Source: Halomonas sp. HL-48
Lineage (GTDB): Bacteria; Pseudomonadota; Gammaproteobacteria; Pseudomonadales; Halomonadaceae
Length of the DNA: 64,000 nt
NCBI RefSeq assembly: GCF_001314875.1
Contig: NZ_LJZS01000003.1
Coordinates: 186,001-250,000 of the forward strand
Reading direction: 5' to 3'
Position 1 is the stretch's first letter, and each line of letters starts with the position of its first letter. Below are positions 39,728-50,603 of this stretch, in pieces. A program made the position numbers and the translations under genes. The notes beneath the pieces were generated by a model. It saw nothing but the letters and a program-made list of their open reading frames with translations, was not told the DNA's origin and searched no databases.

Positions 39728-41212
39728 ATGACGCTCAGCCCGTATGAGGTGAGACAAGCCTTAGCCAAGGTATGGCCTACCGGCAATGTGCCCCGCGAGC
39801 TACCCTCGCTGCCCGAGCGTTTCGAGATCACCAGCGACTCGCGCCAGTTATCGCCTGGCGACATTTTCGTGGCCGTCCCGGGCAGTCGCTGCGATGGCCG
39901 CGACTTTATTGAACAGGCTATCGAGGCAGGGGCCGGGCTGGTGCTTGCGCACGCCAGCGAAGGTGACGTAACCCTCACCGGTCGGGTGCTTGAGCTGCCG
40001 TACCTGACGCGCCGGCTGGGAGAGCTTGGCCGCGCGCTGTTTCAGCTGCCAGAGGGTCCTGCGGTGATTGGCGTGACGGGGACCAACGGCAAAAGCTCGG
40101 TCACGCATTATATTGCCGCGTTAAGCGAAGCGCTGGGCACGCCGGCGGGGGTCATTGGCACCCTGGGCGTTGGACGGCTGGGTGCGCTTCGCGATACGGG
40201 TCTGACCACCCCGGGTGCGCTTGCCATGCATTCGGCATTGGGGGAATTGGCTGGTCAGAGTGTAAAGCGCGTAGCGCTTGAGGTCTCTTCCCATGCGCTT
40301 GACCAATCCCGGTTGGACGGTGTGGACATCACCGCGGGGGTATTTACCAACCTGACCCGTGACCATCTGGATTATCACGGCAGCATGGCCGCGTATGCGG
40401 CGGCGAAGGCCAAACTGTTCAGGCGGCACGAGCTTGAGCTTGCCGTGATGAATGCCGATGACTCGCTGGTACGCCTGATGCTGGCCGGCTGTGATAGCGG
40501 CGTGCGCGTGCTGGCGACGGGAGGTGACGAGGCCGTCACGCTGCGCGTAGTTGGCTGGCACCCCCACAGCCAGGGCCAGGAGGCGTTGATTGCCACCCCC
40601 GAGGGGGAGCGGACGCTTTCGCTGTCGCTGATGGGGCGCTTCAACCTGGATAACGTATTGCTGGCGATGGCGACCCTGTATGGCTTGGGTGAGCCGCTGG
40701 ACGCCTTGTTCGAGGCAGCGGCGTCGCTCGCTCCGGTGCCGGGGCGCATGGAATGCTATCGTCAGGCGGGCGCACCCAGCGTCGTGGTCGACTATGCCCA
40801 TACCCCGGACGCGCTCGACAATGCACTGAGCGCGCTGGCCGGGCACGCGGGGCGCTTGTGGTGCGTGTTTGGCTGCGGCGGCGAGCGCGATACTGGCAAG
40901 CGCGCCGAGATGGCACGCGTGGCTGAAACCCACGCCGACAGCGTGATCGTGACCGATGATAATCCTCGAGGGGAGGCCGCCGAAGACATTCGCAGGGCGA
41001 TTCTGGCAGGCTTCAGCGCCGAGGCGCAGCCGCTGGAAATGCCGGACCGCGCCGAGGCCATTGCGTATGCGGTGCGCGAGGCCACTCCTTGCGATGTCAT
41101 TTTGGTGGCCGGAAAGGGCCACGAGCCTTATCAGGAAATAAACGGGGTTCGCTACCCCTATCACGACGGCGAGGCCGTGCGGAAAGCCCTGGCTGCTCGG
41201 GAGGCGCGCTAA
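39728..41212 (+). CDS. murE: UDP-MurNAc-tripeptide synthetase MurE
   Basis: Adds meso-diaminopimelate to UDP-MurNAc-L-Ala-D-Glu in the cytoplasm (494 aa). The ATP loop is VTGTNGKSSVTHY near residue 120, and the carbamylated-Lys region and the C-terminal DDNPRGEAAEDIRRAI match the DAP-specific DNPR motif, so DAP rather than lysine is the expected substrate. The stop abuts the murF ATG with no gap. Confidence 0.97.
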   Translation: MTLSPYEVRQALAKVWPTGNVPRELPSLPERFEITSDSRQLSPGDIFVAVPGSRCDGRDFIEQAIEAGAGLVLAHASEGDVTLTGRVLELPYLTRRLGELGRALFQLPEGPAVIGVTGTNGKSSVTHYIAALSEALGTPAGVIGTLGVGRLGALRDTGLTTPGALAMHSALGELAGQSVKRVALEVSSHALDQSRLDGVDITAGVFTNLTRDHLDYHGSMAAYAAAKAKLFRRHELELAVMNADDSLVRLMLAGCDSGVRVLATGGDEAVTLRVVGWHPHSQGQEALIATPEGERTLSLSLMGRFNLDNVLLAMATLYGLGEPLDALFEAAASLAPVPGRMECYRQAGAPSVVVDYAHTPDALDNALSALAGHAGRLWCVFGCGGERDTGKRAEMARVAETHADSVIVTDDNPRGEAAEDIRRAILAGFSAEAQPLEMPDRAEAIAYAVREATPCDVILVAGKGHEPYQEINGVRYPYHDGEAVRKALAAREAR

Positions 41213-42571
41213 ATGGACTGGACGTTAGGTCGTGTAGCCGACGCGCTTGCCATCGCACCACCGTCTGCCTTGGCGGACACGCGGCTGAGCGGCGTGTTCA
41301 CCGATACGCGTAACATGGTGGCCGACGGGCTGTTTGTGGCCCTCAAGGGGCCACGGTTCGATGGCCACGATCTACTGGAAGACGCCCGCCAGGCGGGCGC
41401 CGTGGCGGCGCTGGTCGAGGCGCCGGTGGATAGCCCACTGCCGCAACTGGTGTGCCCGGATACCCGCTTGGGCCTGGGGCTGTTGGCCTCAGCGGCGCGT
41501 GAGGCGTGGTCGGGGCCACTGGTGGCGGTAACCGGCAACAGTGGCAAAACCACCGTCAAGGAAATCACCGCCGCCTTGCTTGAACCCTTGGGGGCCGTTC
41601 ACGCCACGCGTGGCAATCTGAATAATGATATTGGCGCGCCGTTAACCTTGCTGGCTCTGACGCCCGCCCATCAGGCCGCCGTGGTCGAGTTAGGGGCCAA
41701 TCATCTGGGGGAGATCGCCTGGACGACACGTCTGGCGCGCCCCCAGGTTGCGGTCATTACCAACGTGACCGGCGCCCACGTGGGTGAATTTGGTGGAATG
41801 GGCCAGATTGCCCAGGCCAAGGGCGAGCTGCTTGGCGGTTTGCAGCCCGATGGGGTGGCGATTTTGAACCGTGATGACCGCTATTTTTCCTACTGGCGAG
41901 CCTGTGCAGCACTGCGGCGTGTCATCAGCTACAGCATTGAAGGTCCGGCGGATATCTGCGCCGAAGCGCTTTCCTGTGACTCCCAAGGGCGTTATGCTTT
42001 CACGCTTAACTATCAAGGCCGCTCCCTTGGTCAGGTGCAACTGCCGCTGCTGGGCAAGCATAATGTCAGCAACGCCCTGGCGGCGGCGGCGGCGGCGCTG
42101 GAGTTGGGTGTGGCCGCCGAGCAGGTGATAGAGCGGCTTGGGGGTTTGACGGCGCTGCCCAATCGGCTGAGCGTATTACCGGGGCTGCGCGGCGCAAATC
42201 TGCTCAATGATACCTATAACGCCAATCCAGGCGCGGTGAAAGCCGCCCTGGACACCCTGGTCAGCCTGCCTGGACCGCATTGGTGCGCGCTGGGTGCCAT
42301 GGGTGAGTTGGGTAACGCGACCCGCGAACTGCACGAAGAGATTGGCCGGTACGCGGCTCAGTTGGGTGTCGATATGCTGGTGACCCTGGGCGACGCCGCC
42401 CGACCGGCCAGCGAAGCATTTGATGGTGGACTGCATTTTAATGATCACGCGACGCTAGTGCGTCATCTTCACAATACGTTGCCGCCCAATGCCAGCTTGC
42501 TGGTCAAAGGGTCGCGCAGCGCAGGCATGGAACATGTTGTCACCGCCCTGCGCACGGATGAGATAAGGTAA
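41213..42571 (+). CDS. murF: UDP-MurNAc-pentapeptide synthetase MurF
   Basis: Adds D-Ala-D-Ala to the UDP-MurNAc-tripeptide (452 aa). ATP-binding VTGNSGKTTVKEITAALL near residue 105, followed by the HATRGNLNNDIGAPLTLL segment typical of MurF. C-terminal NDTYNANPGAVKAALDTL is conserved. It is immediately adjacent to murE and 9 bases before mraY. Confidence 0.97.
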   Translation: MDWTLGRVADALAIAPPSALADTRLSGVFTDTRNMVADGLFVALKGPRFDGHDLLEDARQAGAVAALVEAPVDSPLPQLVCPDTRLGLGLLASAAREAWSGPLVAVTGNSGKTTVKEITAALLEPLGAVHATRGNLNNDIGAPLTLLALTPAHQAAVVELGANHLGEIAWTTRLARPQVAVITNVTGAHVGEFGGMGQIAQAKGELLGGLQPDGVAILNRDDRYFSYWRACAALRRVISYSIEGPADICAEALSCDSQGRYAFTLNYQGRSLGQVQLPLLGKHNVSNALAAAAAALELGVAAEQVIERLGGLTALPNRLSVLPGLRGANLLNDTYNANPGAVKAALDTLVSLPGPHWCALGAMGELGNATRELHEEIGRYAAQLGVDMLVTLGDAARPASEAFDGGLHFNDHATLVRHLHNTLPPNASLLVKGSRSAGMEHVVTALRTDEIR

Positions 42572-42580
42572 ACGCCGTTC

Positions 42581-43663
42581 ATGTTACTTCACTTGGCGAA
42601 TTTTCTTGCGCAGTATCAATCTGCCTTTCAGGTTTTCAACTATCTAACCCTGCGGGTGATTCTCGCCGCCCTGACGTCGCTGTTCTTGTGCCTGTGGCTG
42701 GGCCCGTGGGTGATCAGGCGTCTGGTCGAGGGGCAAATTGGTCAGGCCGTGCGCGATGACGGGCCCCAGTCGCATCTGTCGAAAGCCGGAACGCCGACCA
42801 TGGGCGGCGCGATGATCCTGATGGCCATGGCGATCAGCACCCTGGTATGGGGCGATTTGACCAATCACTACGTCTGGATCGTGCTGGGGGTGACCCTCGG
42901 TTTTGGCGCTATTGGCTGGATAGACGATTACCGTAAAGTGGTCGAGAAGAATCCCAGGGGGCTGCCTGCGCGCTGGAAATATTTCTGGCAGTCGGTGGTG
43001 GGCTTGAGTGCCGCCGTGATTCTGTATGTCACGGCGGCCTCAGGGTTGGAAACCAGTCTCTTGATCCCGACGCTCAAAGACGTTGCCATTCCCCTGGGCG
43101 TGTTTTATATCCTGTTGACCTACCTGGTCATTGTCGGTAGCTCCAACGCGGTCAACCTGACCGATGGCCTGGACGGTTTGGCCATCATGCCGACCGTGCT
43201 CGTTGCCATGGGGCTTGCGGTATTTGCCTATGCTGGAGGCAATGCCCTGTTCGCGGACTATTTGCACATCCCCTTCATTGCCGGAACCGGCGAGCTGGCA
43301 GTGTTCTGCGCCACGATAGCGGGGGCGGGGCTTGGGTTTCTGTGGTTCAACACCTACCCTGCGCAGGTGTTCATGGGCGATGTGGGGGCGCTGGCGCTGG
43401 GGGCGGCGCTGGGTGTCGTCGCGGTTATCGTCCGCCAGGAAATCGTGCTGTTCATCATGGGCGGCATTTTTGTTCTCGAGACCATTTCGGTCATCCTGCA
43501 GGTCGGCTCATACAAGCTGACGGGACGTCGCATCTTCCGGATGGCCCCATTGCATCACCACTATGAGCTGAAAGGCTGGCCCGAACCGCGTGTCATCGTG
43601 CGCTTCTGGATCATTACCGTCGTGCTGGTACTGTTAGGGCTGGCAACGCTCAAAGTGCGTTAA
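42581..43663 (+). CDS. mraY: Phospho-N-acetylmuramoyl-pentapeptide transferase MraY
   Basis: Polytopic inner-membrane enzyme (360 aa, about ten transmembrane helices) making lipid I from UDP-MurNAc-pentapeptide and undecaprenyl phosphate. Conserved features are [17 protein letters not shown], the catalytic Asp region [23 protein letters not shown] and the [14 protein letters not shown] loop. It sits between murF and murD as usual. Confidence 0.98.
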   Translation: MLLHLANFLAQYQSAFQVFNYLTLRVILAALTSLFLCLWLGPWVIRRLVEGQIGQAVRDDGPQSHLSKAGTPTMGGAMILMAMAISTLVWGDLTNHYVWIVLGVTLGFGAIGWIDDYRKVVEKNPRGLPARWKYFWQSVVGLSAAVILYVTAASGLETSLLIPTLKDVAIPLGVFYILLTYLVIVGSSNAVNLTDGLDGLAIMPTVLVAMGLAVFAYAGGNALFADYLHIPFIAGTGELAVFCATIAGAGLGFLWFNTYPAQVFMGDVGALALGAALGVVAVIVRQEIVLFIMGGIFVLETISVILQVGSYKLTGRRIFRMAPLHHHYELKGWPEPRVIVRFWIITVVLVLLGLATLKVR

Positions 43664-43728
43664 GCGTTCAACACTTTCATTTTTTCGATATGGCCGGGCC
43701 CCTAGCGGTTCGGTATGAGGGAGCCGGG

Positions 43729-45117
43729 ATGGTTCGCGTTCCGCCAGGAATGACGTTAGTAGTGGGGCTAGGGATCTCTGGGCGGGCGATTTGTCGCCAT
43801 CTGGCGCGCTTGGGTGTGCCTTTCATGGTGGCCGATACCCGTGAGCAGCCACCCGGTCTTGAGGCGTTCTGCAACGATCATCCCGAGGTGACGGTGCATT
43901 GTGGTCCGCTTGAAGCGCTGAACCTTGAGGCCGCGGAAGAGGTAGTGGTCAGCCCTGGTGTCGACCCCCATCACCCCGTTTTGGCGCCGCTCGCCGGGCA
44001 GGTCAACCCAGGCACCGGTGAGCCTCGCCTGGTGGGCGAAATGGCCCTGTTCGTGCGCGCCACCTCCGCCCCGATTGCCGCCATCACCGGCTCCAATGCC
44101 AAGTCCAGCGTGACCACCTTGCTTGGGCAGATGGCAAAGGCCTCGGGCGTCAACGCTGCCGTGGGCGGCAACCTGGGTACCGCTGCGCTGGATCTTCTGG
44201 GGCAGCAGCCCGACGCTGAGCTATTCATTCTTGAACTTTCCAGCTTCCAGCTTGAAACAACGCCTCGCCTTGGCGCGAGGGTGGCGGCGTTTTTGAACCT
44301 CTCCGAAGACCACCTGGACCGACACGGTAATATGCAGGGCTACCGCGACGCCAAACAGGGTATTTTTCGTGGGGCGCAGCATGCCGTTGTCAATGCGGAT
44401 GACCCGCTGACGTTTCCCGCGCAATCGGTGCCTCAGATCACGCGTTTCGGCCATCAGCCGCCGAGCGGCAACGACTGGGGGCTTTCGCAGGATCAGGGGC
44501 GGCTGACGCTAATGCACGGAGCGACGCCCTGGCTCGGCGCTGACGAGCTGGCGATGCTTGGTCAGCATCATTACCTCAATGCGTTAGCTGCTCTGGCCAT
44601 GGGGGACGTGCTGGGGTTTGCCAAGCCGGCCATGTGTCAGGCGGTGAAGGCCTTCAAAGGCTTGCCCCATCGCAGCGAGTTGATTGGAGAGCTTAACGGG
44701 GTGCGTTGGATCAATGACACCAAAGGCACCAATGTGGGAGCGACCCTGGCGGCCATTGAAGGCATTGGTGCCGATTTGAACGGGCGCCTGATCCTGCTTG
44801 CGGGCGGGGTTGGCAAAGGCGCTGACTTTTCCCCCCTGGCGTCACCGTTGAGCCGGTCGGCACGCTGCGCGCTGCTGTTCGGCCAGGACGCGCCGCGGCT
44901 GGAGAGCGCGCTGGCGGGGCACGTCGAGACGCGCACCGTGGCGACGCTGGAGCGTGCTATGGAAGCGGCTTACGCGCTTGCCGAACCCGGCGACTGCGTC
45001 CTGCTGTCGCCCGCCTGTGCCAGTCTGGACCAGTTTGCCAATTATCAGGCAAGAGGCGATGTTTTTCGACGCTGGGTGGAATACAAGGCCCGGCAAATCG
45101 ATGAGGCCACGGCATGA
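43729..45117 (+). CDS. murD: UDP-MurNAc-L-Ala-D-Glu ligase MurD
   Basis: Adds D-glutamate to UDP-MurNAc-L-Ala. I chose the ATG at 43729 (AGGGAG 5 bases upstream; 462 aa) over the in-frame ATG at 43690, which would add 13 residues. The N-terminal Rossmann-like VVGLGISGRAICRHL binds UDP. The P-loop reads TGSNAKSSVTT, with Ala where E. coli has Gly, a variation I take as benign. NDTKGTNVGATLAAIEG is conserved. It overlaps ftsW by 4 bases. Confidence 0.96.
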   Translation: MVRVPPGMTLVVGLGISGRAICRHLARLGVPFMVADTREQPPGLEAFCNDHPEVTVHCGPLEALNLEAAEEVVVSPGVDPHHPVLAPLAGQVNPGTGEPRLVGEMALFVRATSAPIAAITGSNAKSSVTTLLGQMAKASGVNAAVGGNLGTAALDLLGQQPDAELFILELSSFQLETTPRLGARVAAFLNLSEDHLDRHGNMQGYRDAKQGIFRGAQHAVVNADDPLTFPAQSVPQITRFGHQPPSGNDWGLSQDQGRLTLMHGATPWLGADELAMLGQHHYLNALAALAMGDVLGFAKPAMCQAVKAFKGLPHRSELIGELNGVRWINDTKGTNVGATLAAIEGIGADLNGRLILLAGGVGKGADFSPLASPLSRSARCALLFGQDAPRLESALAGHVETRTVATLERAMEAAYALAEPGDCVLLSPACASLDQFANYQARGDVFRRWVEYKARQIDEATA

Positions 45118-46304
45118 AACGGTTACGCAACCTGCGCCAAAAAGTGTCGACCCAGGGAATGGTCTGCGATGTCTGGTTGATTGTGGTCACCATTGTGCTG
45201 GCCGGGTTTGGCTGGGTGATGGTGAGTTCCGCCTCGATTGGGTTATTGGACGACAGCTATCACTACGCACTGCAGCATGGGCTTTTTCTGGTGGCTGCTG
45301 CCCTGGTCTGCGTGCTCATGCTGTGTATTCCCCTTGAGGTATGGCGTCAGAACGCCGGGCTGATCCTGCTGGTGAGTATTGGCTTGCTGACGCTGGTGCT
45401 GTTCATTGGTCAGGAAATCAACGGCAGCAAGCGCTGGATTTCGTTGCCCGGGTCGCTGCCCAGTCTGCAGGTGTCGGAGTTCGCCAAGATTGGCCTGATT
45501 CTCTATATGGCGGCGTTCATGTCACGTTTCACCTACGATCTCCGGCGCAAGCCGTTCAGCATGTGGCGGCCGCTGGCCGTGCTGGCCGTGCCCGCGGGGC
45601 TGTTGTTTCTGGCCCCCGATTTTGGCGGCATGGTGGTGTTTACCGTTTGCGTGATTGGCATGCTGATGATGGCGGGGGCGTCGTTGACCCTGTTGATCGG
45701 CAGTGGCAGCCTGCTGGCCACCGGGGCGGTGATGATGGTGGCGATGGAACCGTACCGCCTGGCGCGCTGGACCAGCTTTCTTGATCCTTGGGCCGACCAG
45801 TTCGCCACCGGGTATCAGCTGACCCAGGCGCTGATCGCCTTTGGCCGCGGCCATGTGACCGGAACCGGGCTCGGTAACAGCGTGCAGAAGTTGCATTACC
45901 TGCCCGAAGCCCACACCGACTTCATCTTTGCGGTCGTCGCGGATGAGCTGGGCATGCTGGGTGCCATTACCGTGGTGATTTTATTCACCCTGTTGATTGC
46001 CCGTGCCATGTGGGTGGGGCGGCGTGCGGAGCTGTCTGGCCACCTGTTCGGTGCCTACGTCAGCTATGGCATCGGCTTTATTATCGCCGCCCAGGCATTC
46101 ATCAATATGGCGGTGAGCTCCGGACTCTTACCCACCAAGGGGCTGACGTTGCCGCTGATGAGCTACGGCGGTTCCAGCTTGCTGGTGACGGGCGTGATGA
46201 TAGGCTTGCTGTTACGTACCGATGCCGAAACACGGCATTCTCCCAAGCGTGCCTCGACGCCCTATCGGTCTCGTCGCGAGCCACGTCTCTCATCATCAAG
46301 GTAA
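45114..46304 (+). CDS. ftsW: Septal peptidoglycan glycosyltransferase FtsW
   Basis: SEDS-family polymerase (396 aa, about ten transmembrane helices) that makes septal glycan strands together with FtsI. Family features are NGSKRWISLPGSLPSLQVSE near residue 104, the WADQFATGYQLTQALIAFGRG loop with catalytic-type residues, PEAHTDFIFAVVADELG and the C-terminal LPLMSYGGSSLL. It starts inside the murD stop region. The tail is basic (RYRSRREPR-like) and cytoplasmic. Confidence 0.97.
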   Translation: MKRLRNLRQKVSTQGMVCDVWLIVVTIVLAGFGWVMVSSASIGLLDDSYHYALQHGLFLVAAALVCVLMLCIPLEVWRQNAGLILLVSIGLLTLVLFIGQEINGSKRWISLPGSLPSLQVSEFAKIGLILYMAAFMSRFTYDLRRKPFSMWRPLAVLAVPAGLLFLAPDFGGMVVFTVCVIGMLMMAGASLTLLIGSGSLLATGAVMMVAMEPYRLARWTSFLDPWADQFATGYQLTQALIAFGRGHVTGTGLGNSVQKLHYLPEAHTDFIFAVVADELGMLGAITVVILFTLLIARAMWVGRRAELSGHLFGAYVSYGIGFIIAAQAFINMAVSSGLLPTKGLTLPLMSYGGSSLLVTGVMIGLLLRTDAETRHSPKRASTPYRSRREPRLSSSR

Positions 46305-46314
46305 GGAGTAGCCT

Positions 46315-47409
46315 GTGACACAGCCGACGCGCCGAGTGCTTATCATGGCAGGAGGGACCGGGGGCCACGTGATGCCGGCCTTATCGTTGGCGCGGGCCTT
46401 GCGCGCTCAGCAGGTTGAGGTCGAGTGGCTGGGCAGCCCCAACGGGATCGAAAATCGGCTGGTGCCCGAGGCGAACATTGCGCTGCATACCATTGCCGTA
46501 TCAGGACTGCGCGGCAACGGCTTGGCTGGCTGGCTAAAGGCGCCGCTGAACCTGAGTCGTGCAGTTCAGCAGGCGCGTCGGGTCATGCAAGGCTTCAAGC
46601 CTCAGGTGGTGGTCGGCCTGGGCGGCTTTGCCAGCGGCCCAGGCGGCCTTGCCGCCAAGACTCTGGGTATCCCGCTGGTGATTCATGAGCAGAACGCGGT
46701 CGCCGGGCTAACCAACAAGGTCCTGTCACGCCTCGCGGCACGCACCTATGCGGCTTTTCCCCAGGCGTTCGGCGCGCGCGCCGAGGTGATCGGTAACCCG
46801 GTTCGTGATGACATCATTCCGTTGGGCAATACCCCGCGCACGGCGGCGAGCATGGCATCCCGCCGGCTGAGGCTGCTGGTGGTAGGCGGGTCGTTGGGCG
46901 CGGTCGCTCTCAACGAACGCCTGCCGGCAGCGCTTTCCAACCTGCCGGTTTCCCAGCGGCCGGACGTATGGCATCAGGCCGGAAAGGCCCGCGATGGCGA
47001 TACCGCCGCGCGCTATCGCGAGCACGGTGTAGAGGCCCTGGTGGAGCCTTTTATCGACGACATGGCGGGCGCCTACGACTGGGCCGATCTGGTGGTGTGC
47101 CGTGCCGGGGCGTTGACCATCGCCGAGCTGGCCGCGGCGGCCAAACCGGCCTTGCTGGTGCCTTTCCCGTTCGCCGTTGACGATCATCAGCGGGTCAACG
47201 CCCAGGTGCTTGTCGAGGCGGGAGCGGCCCTATGCATTGTGCAGACCGAGTTGACCGTCGAACGTCTTGGCCGGGAACTGGCCAACTTATTAATGCCCGA
47301 CACCCTGGCAACGATGGCGGCGAATGCGCGCCAGGCAGCTCATCTGGACGCGACCCAGCGGCTGGTCGACGGGTGTCTGGCTGTCATACCGCAAGGAGAG
47401 ACTGCGTGA
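46315..47409 (+). CDS. murG: Lipid II synthase MurG
   Basis: Peripheral inner-membrane glycosyltransferase (364 aa) adding GlcNAc to lipid I. It starts with GTG, well spaced from AAGGAG. Conserved [14 protein letters not shown] near the N-terminus, the [17 protein letters not shown] linker region and the donor-site [24 protein letters not shown] are present. The stop overlaps the murC GTG start. Confidence 0.97.
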   Translation: MTQPTRRVLIMAGGTGGHVMPALSLARALRAQQVEVEWLGSPNGIENRLVPEANIALHTIAVSGLRGNGLAGWLKAPLNLSRAVQQARRVMQGFKPQVVVGLGGFASGPGGLAAKTLGIPLVIHEQNAVAGLTNKVLSRLAARTYAAFPQAFGARAEVIGNPVRDDIIPLGNTPRTAASMASRRLRLLVVGGSLGAVALNERLPAALSNLPVSQRPDVWHQAGKARDGDTAARYREHGVEALVEPFIDDMAGAYDWADLVVCRAGALTIAELAAAAKPALLVPFPFAVDDHQRVNAQVLVEAGAALCIVQTELTVERLGRELANLLMPDTLATMAANARQAAHLDATQRLVDGCLAVIPQGETA

Positions 47410-48869
47410 TCCACTCTGAAACCAAGGCGTCTTCATCGGCCGCTCCCAGTGGCAAAGGCATGCGCCGCATTCGCCGTATTCATTTCGTCGGTATTGGTGG
47501 AGCCGGGATGTGTGGCATCGCCGAAGTGCTGGCCAATCAGGGCTACGCCGTCAGCGGCAGCGATTTAAAGCCTTCGCCGGTCACCGAGCGTTTGGGCCAA
47601 TGCGGGGTCAGCATATCCTTAGGCCATGCAGAAGCGCACGTGTCAGGCGCCGATGTGGTGGTGGTGTCGAGCGCCATCGACCCGACCAACCCGGAAATCC
47701 GCTGGGCCCACGACCATCGTGTGCCGGTGGTGCGCCGTGCGGAAATGCTCGCCGAGCTGATGCGCTTTCGTCACGGCATCGCGGTGGCGGGCACCCATGG
47801 CAAGACCACGACGACCAGTTTGACCGCGACGCTTCTGGCCGAGGGCGGACTGGACCCGACCTTTGTCATCGGCGGTAAACTGACCAGCGCGGGCACCAAT
47901 GCGCGCCTGGGCGAGGGTGATTATCTGGTGGCTGAGGCCGATGAATCGGATGCCTCTTTTCTGCACTTGCAGCCGATGATGTCCATCGTCACCAATATCG
48001 ATGCCGATCACATGGCTACCTACGGCGGCGATTTCTCGCGCCTCAAGAGCACCTTCGTCGAGTTTCTGCATAACCTGCCTTTTTACGGGCTGGCCGTGTT
48101 ATGTATCGATGACGCCAATGTCCGCGAGCTGAGTGAGCAGGTAAAACGTCAGTTTGTGACCTATGGCTTCGATGCAGATGCCGACTATCGCATCACCGAT
48201 TTCAACCAGCAGGGCGGCGAAGTCACCTTTACCGCGCTGCGCCCAGGCGGTGCCGATCCCTTGCCCATTCGGCTGGCCATGCCCGGTCGACATAATGCCC
48301 TCAACGCCATGGCGGCGATCGTTGTCGCCACGGATGCCGGCGTCAGCGACGCGGCGATTACGCGCGGACTCGCCGGTTTTGCCGGCGTGGGCCGCCGCTT
48401 CCAGGTGCATGGTCATTACCCGACCGCTGCCGGTGGAGAAATCATGTTGGTGGATGATTACGGCCATCATCCGCGGGAAGTGGATATGGTCATCCAGGCG
48501 GTGCGCGCAGGGTGGCCCGAACGACGCCTGGTGATGCTCTATCAGCCCCACCGCTACAGCCGGACACGTGACCTGTTCGAGGATTTTGTGCGCGTGCTTT
48601 CCCAGGTGGACACGCTGGTGCTGCTCGACGTCTACAGCGCGGGGGAGTCGGTGATTCCCGGTGCTGAAGGGCGCACGCTGGCAGGCTCCATTCGCCAGCG
48701 GGGTGAAGTCGACCCGATTTTTGTCGAGCACAAAAGCGAGTTGCCCGGGTTGTTAGGCCATGTGCTACGCCCCGGTGATATTCTGATTACCCAGGGGGCG
48801 GGGGACGTAGGTGGTATTTCGCTGCGCTTGGCGCAAGCCCAGATGGCGTTAAATGAGGTGGTCCTGTGA
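47406..48869 (+). CDS. murC: UDP-N-acetylmuramate-L-alanine ligase MurC
   Basis: Adds L-alanine to UDP-MurNAc. I place the start at the GTG 47406 overlapping the murG stop (AAGGAGA upstream), giving 487 aa; the longer open frame from 47232 lies inside murG. Rossmann-like [18 protein letters not shown]-loop [14 protein letters not shown] and [15 protein letters not shown] are intact. It overlaps ddlB by 4 bases. Confidence 0.97.
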   Translation: MIHSETKASSSAAPSGKGMRRIRRIHFVGIGGAGMCGIAEVLANQGYAVSGSDLKPSPVTERLGQCGVSISLGHAEAHVSGADVVVVSSAIDPTNPEIRWAHDHRVPVVRRAEMLAELMRFRHGIAVAGTHGKTTTTSLTATLLAEGGLDPTFVIGGKLTSAGTNARLGEGDYLVAEADESDASFLHLQPMMSIVTNIDADHMATYGGDFSRLKSTFVEFLHNLPFYGLAVLCIDDANVRELSEQVKRQFVTYGFDADADYRITDFNQQGGEVTFTALRPGGADPLPIRLAMPGRHNALNAMAAIVVATDAGVSDAAITRGLAGFAGVGRRFQVHGHYPTAAGGEIMLVDDYGHHPREVDMVIQAVRAGWPERRLVMLYQPHRYSRTRDLFEDFVRVLSQVDTLVLLDVYSAGESVIPGAEGRTLAGSIRQRGEVDPIFVEHKSELPGLLGHVLRPGDILITQGAGDVGGISLRLAQAQMALNEVVL

Positions 48870-49807
48870 GTGAAGCGAACTCCCAATCCGTATCGCTCGA
48901 GCGTGTCGTGGTGGTCTACGGCGGTCACTCTGCCGAGCGTGAGGTGTCATTAAAAAGCGGCGCTGCGATTATCGACGCTCTCCAGCGTCAGGGCGTCAAT
49001 GTACAGGGTTACGATCCCCGTGAGGGCGGGCTGGTCGGGCTTGAGAAGCTGGCTCCGACGGCCGTCTTCGTGGCGCTTCACGGCCGCGGGGGCGAGGACG
49101 GTACCCTGCAGGGCGCACTGGAGCTGCTGGGCATTCCCTACACGGGCAGTGGCGTATTGGCGTCAGCACTCGGCATGGACAAGCAGCGCACCAAGCAGGT
49201 ATGGCAGGCGCTGGCGTTGCCAACCCCGGAAAGCATCATGCTGGATGCACAGTCTGACTGGGCGGGTGTCGTGGCACAGCTTGGCCTGCCGCTGGTGGTC
49301 AAGCCCGTGCACGAAGGCTCGACGCTAGGCATCAATATCGTCGACGATCAGGCCGCCCTGAAAGCGGCCTATCACGATGCCGCCAGGTTCGATGCCCGGG
49401 TCATGGCGGAACGGTTCATTCAGGGCGGTGAATACACGGTCAGCCTGTTAGACGATCAGGTCCTTCCCGCTATCCGCGTTGAAGTGCCGGGCGGTTTCTA
49501 TGACTACGAAGCCAAATATTTAACCGATACCACCGAGTATCACCTGCCCTGTGGGCTATCGCAGGAAGACGAAGCCGCGCTGGCAACGCTCTGCCAGCAA
49601 GCGTTTGCCGCCATTGGAGGCGAAGGCTGGGGGCGCGTTGACGTCATGCGCGACAGTGAAGGGCGTTTTTGGCTGCTGGAAGTCAACACCGTACCCGGCA
49701 TGACCGATCACAGCCTTGTGCCCCAGTCGGCGGCCTATGCCGGCATTGATTTTGACCAGCTGGTCATGCGCATTTTGCGGACAGCCGGACAGCTGAGTGC
49801 CTCATGA
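48866..49807 (+). CDS. ddlB: D-alanine-D-alanine ligase DdlB
   Basis: ATP-grasp ligase (313 aa) making the D-Ala-D-Ala dipeptide used by MurF. It begins with GTG overlapping the murC stop. The family segments [49 protein letters not shown] and [19 protein letters not shown] (Mg-binding Glu and Asn) are present. A Tyr in the omega-loop ([12 protein letters not shown]) fits a D-Ala-D-Ala rather than D-Ala-D-Lac enzyme. It is followed by ftsQ with a 4-base overlap. Confidence 0.97.
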   Translation: MSEANSQSVSLERVVVVYGGHSAEREVSLKSGAAIIDALQRQGVNVQGYDPREGGLVGLEKLAPTAVFVALHGRGGEDGTLQGALELLGIPYTGSGVLASALGMDKQRTKQVWQALALPTPESIMLDAQSDWAGVVAQLGLPLVVKPVHEGSTLGINIVDDQAALKAAYHDAARFDARVMAERFIQGGEYTVSLLDDQVLPAIRVEVPGGFYDYEAKYLTDTTEYHLPCGLSQEDEAALATLCQQAFAAIGGEGWGRVDVMRDSEGRFWLLEVNTVPGMTDHSLVPQSAAYAGIDFDQLVMRILRTAGQLSAS

Positions 49808-50517
49808 AAAAGCGCCAGGCCTGGTTGGGTGGTTTGATGTTGGGCCTTCTGTTGGTGGCAGGCGGACAGGCGCTCTGGCTATGGCTTGACCGGCCCATCG
49901 AACGCGTGTCGATCCGCGGCGACTGGGACTATGTCGATGCGGATTACCTGCGAACGCAATTGGCGCCCGTGGTGGAGGACACTCAGTGGTTGTCCGCCGA
50001 TCTAGGAGCATTGCGGCAGCAGGCGCTGCGCATCGGCTGGCTGAATGAAGTCCGCATCACACGCGAATGGCCCAATGCACTGGTATTTGAACTGGTTGAG
50101 CAGACCCCTGTTGCCCGCTGGAACGATGATTTCCTGCTCAATGAGGCGGGGGAGCCTTTTGCCTTTGCGCCGTTAGGCGTGCCCCAGGGCTTGCCTGACA
50201 TGGCAGGCCCGGCGGGAAGCAGCGAAGAAGTCCTGGATTACTACCATCAATTAACGCCGCATTTTGCTCGGCTCGATTTGCGTTTAACCCAACTACGTTT
50301 AGAGCCTCGCGGTGCTTGGCGAGTGCAGTTAAACGATAGTGCCTGGGTGATGTTAGGGCGTCGTCAACACGAAGTGCGCCTGGCGCGCTTAAGTGCTTCC
50401 TGGCAGCGTGAGTTGAGTGATTTAAGTGAGCGTATCCGCTATATAGATTTACGTTATCCAAACGGCGTCGCAGTGGCTTGGCATGGTGAAAGTGAATTTG
50501 ATGTGCAAGAAGAGTAA
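49804..50517 (+). CDS. ftsQ: Cell division protein FtsQ
   Basis: Bitopic division protein (237 aa) linking early and late divisome proteins through FtsL/FtsB. It has a transmembrane helix (about residues 8-28), then a POTRA domain (PIERVSIRGDWDYVDADYLR) and the FtsQ beta domain. From about base 50250 the codon use changes: eight of the last fourteen leucines are TTA, unlike the CTG-dominated neighbours, though the protein still reads as normal FtsQ. A 298-base gap follows before ftsA, the only real gap inside the dcw run. Confidence 0.93.
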   Translation: MKKRQAWLGGLMLGLLLVAGGQALWLWLDRPIERVSIRGDWDYVDADYLRTQLAPVVEDTQWLSADLGALRQQALRIGWLNEVRITREWPNALVFELVEQTPVARWNDDFLLNEAGEPFAFAPLGVPQGLPDMAGPAGSSEEVLDYYHQLTPHFARLDLRLTQLRLEPRGAWRVQLNDSAWVMLGRRQHEVRLARLSASWQRELSDLSERIRYIDLRYPNGVAVAWHGESEFDVQEE

Positions 50518-50569
50518 CGCGACGATGGGCGGGTGTTTAAAGGTGTAAAGTAAGCAGTCGCTGTCGGTG

Positions 50570-50603
50570 AAAACCACGTCAACGGGGTTTTATTTGTCTT
50601 TTA
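50570..50603 (+). terminator. Weak candidate terminator after ftsQ
   Basis: AAAACC (50570-50575) and GGTTTT (50586-50591) can pair around a 10-base loop that itself contains CGT/ACG, and a T-rich stretch (ATTTGTCTTTT) follows. The stem is short and AT-rich, so termination would be partial at best. Confidence 0.3.
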
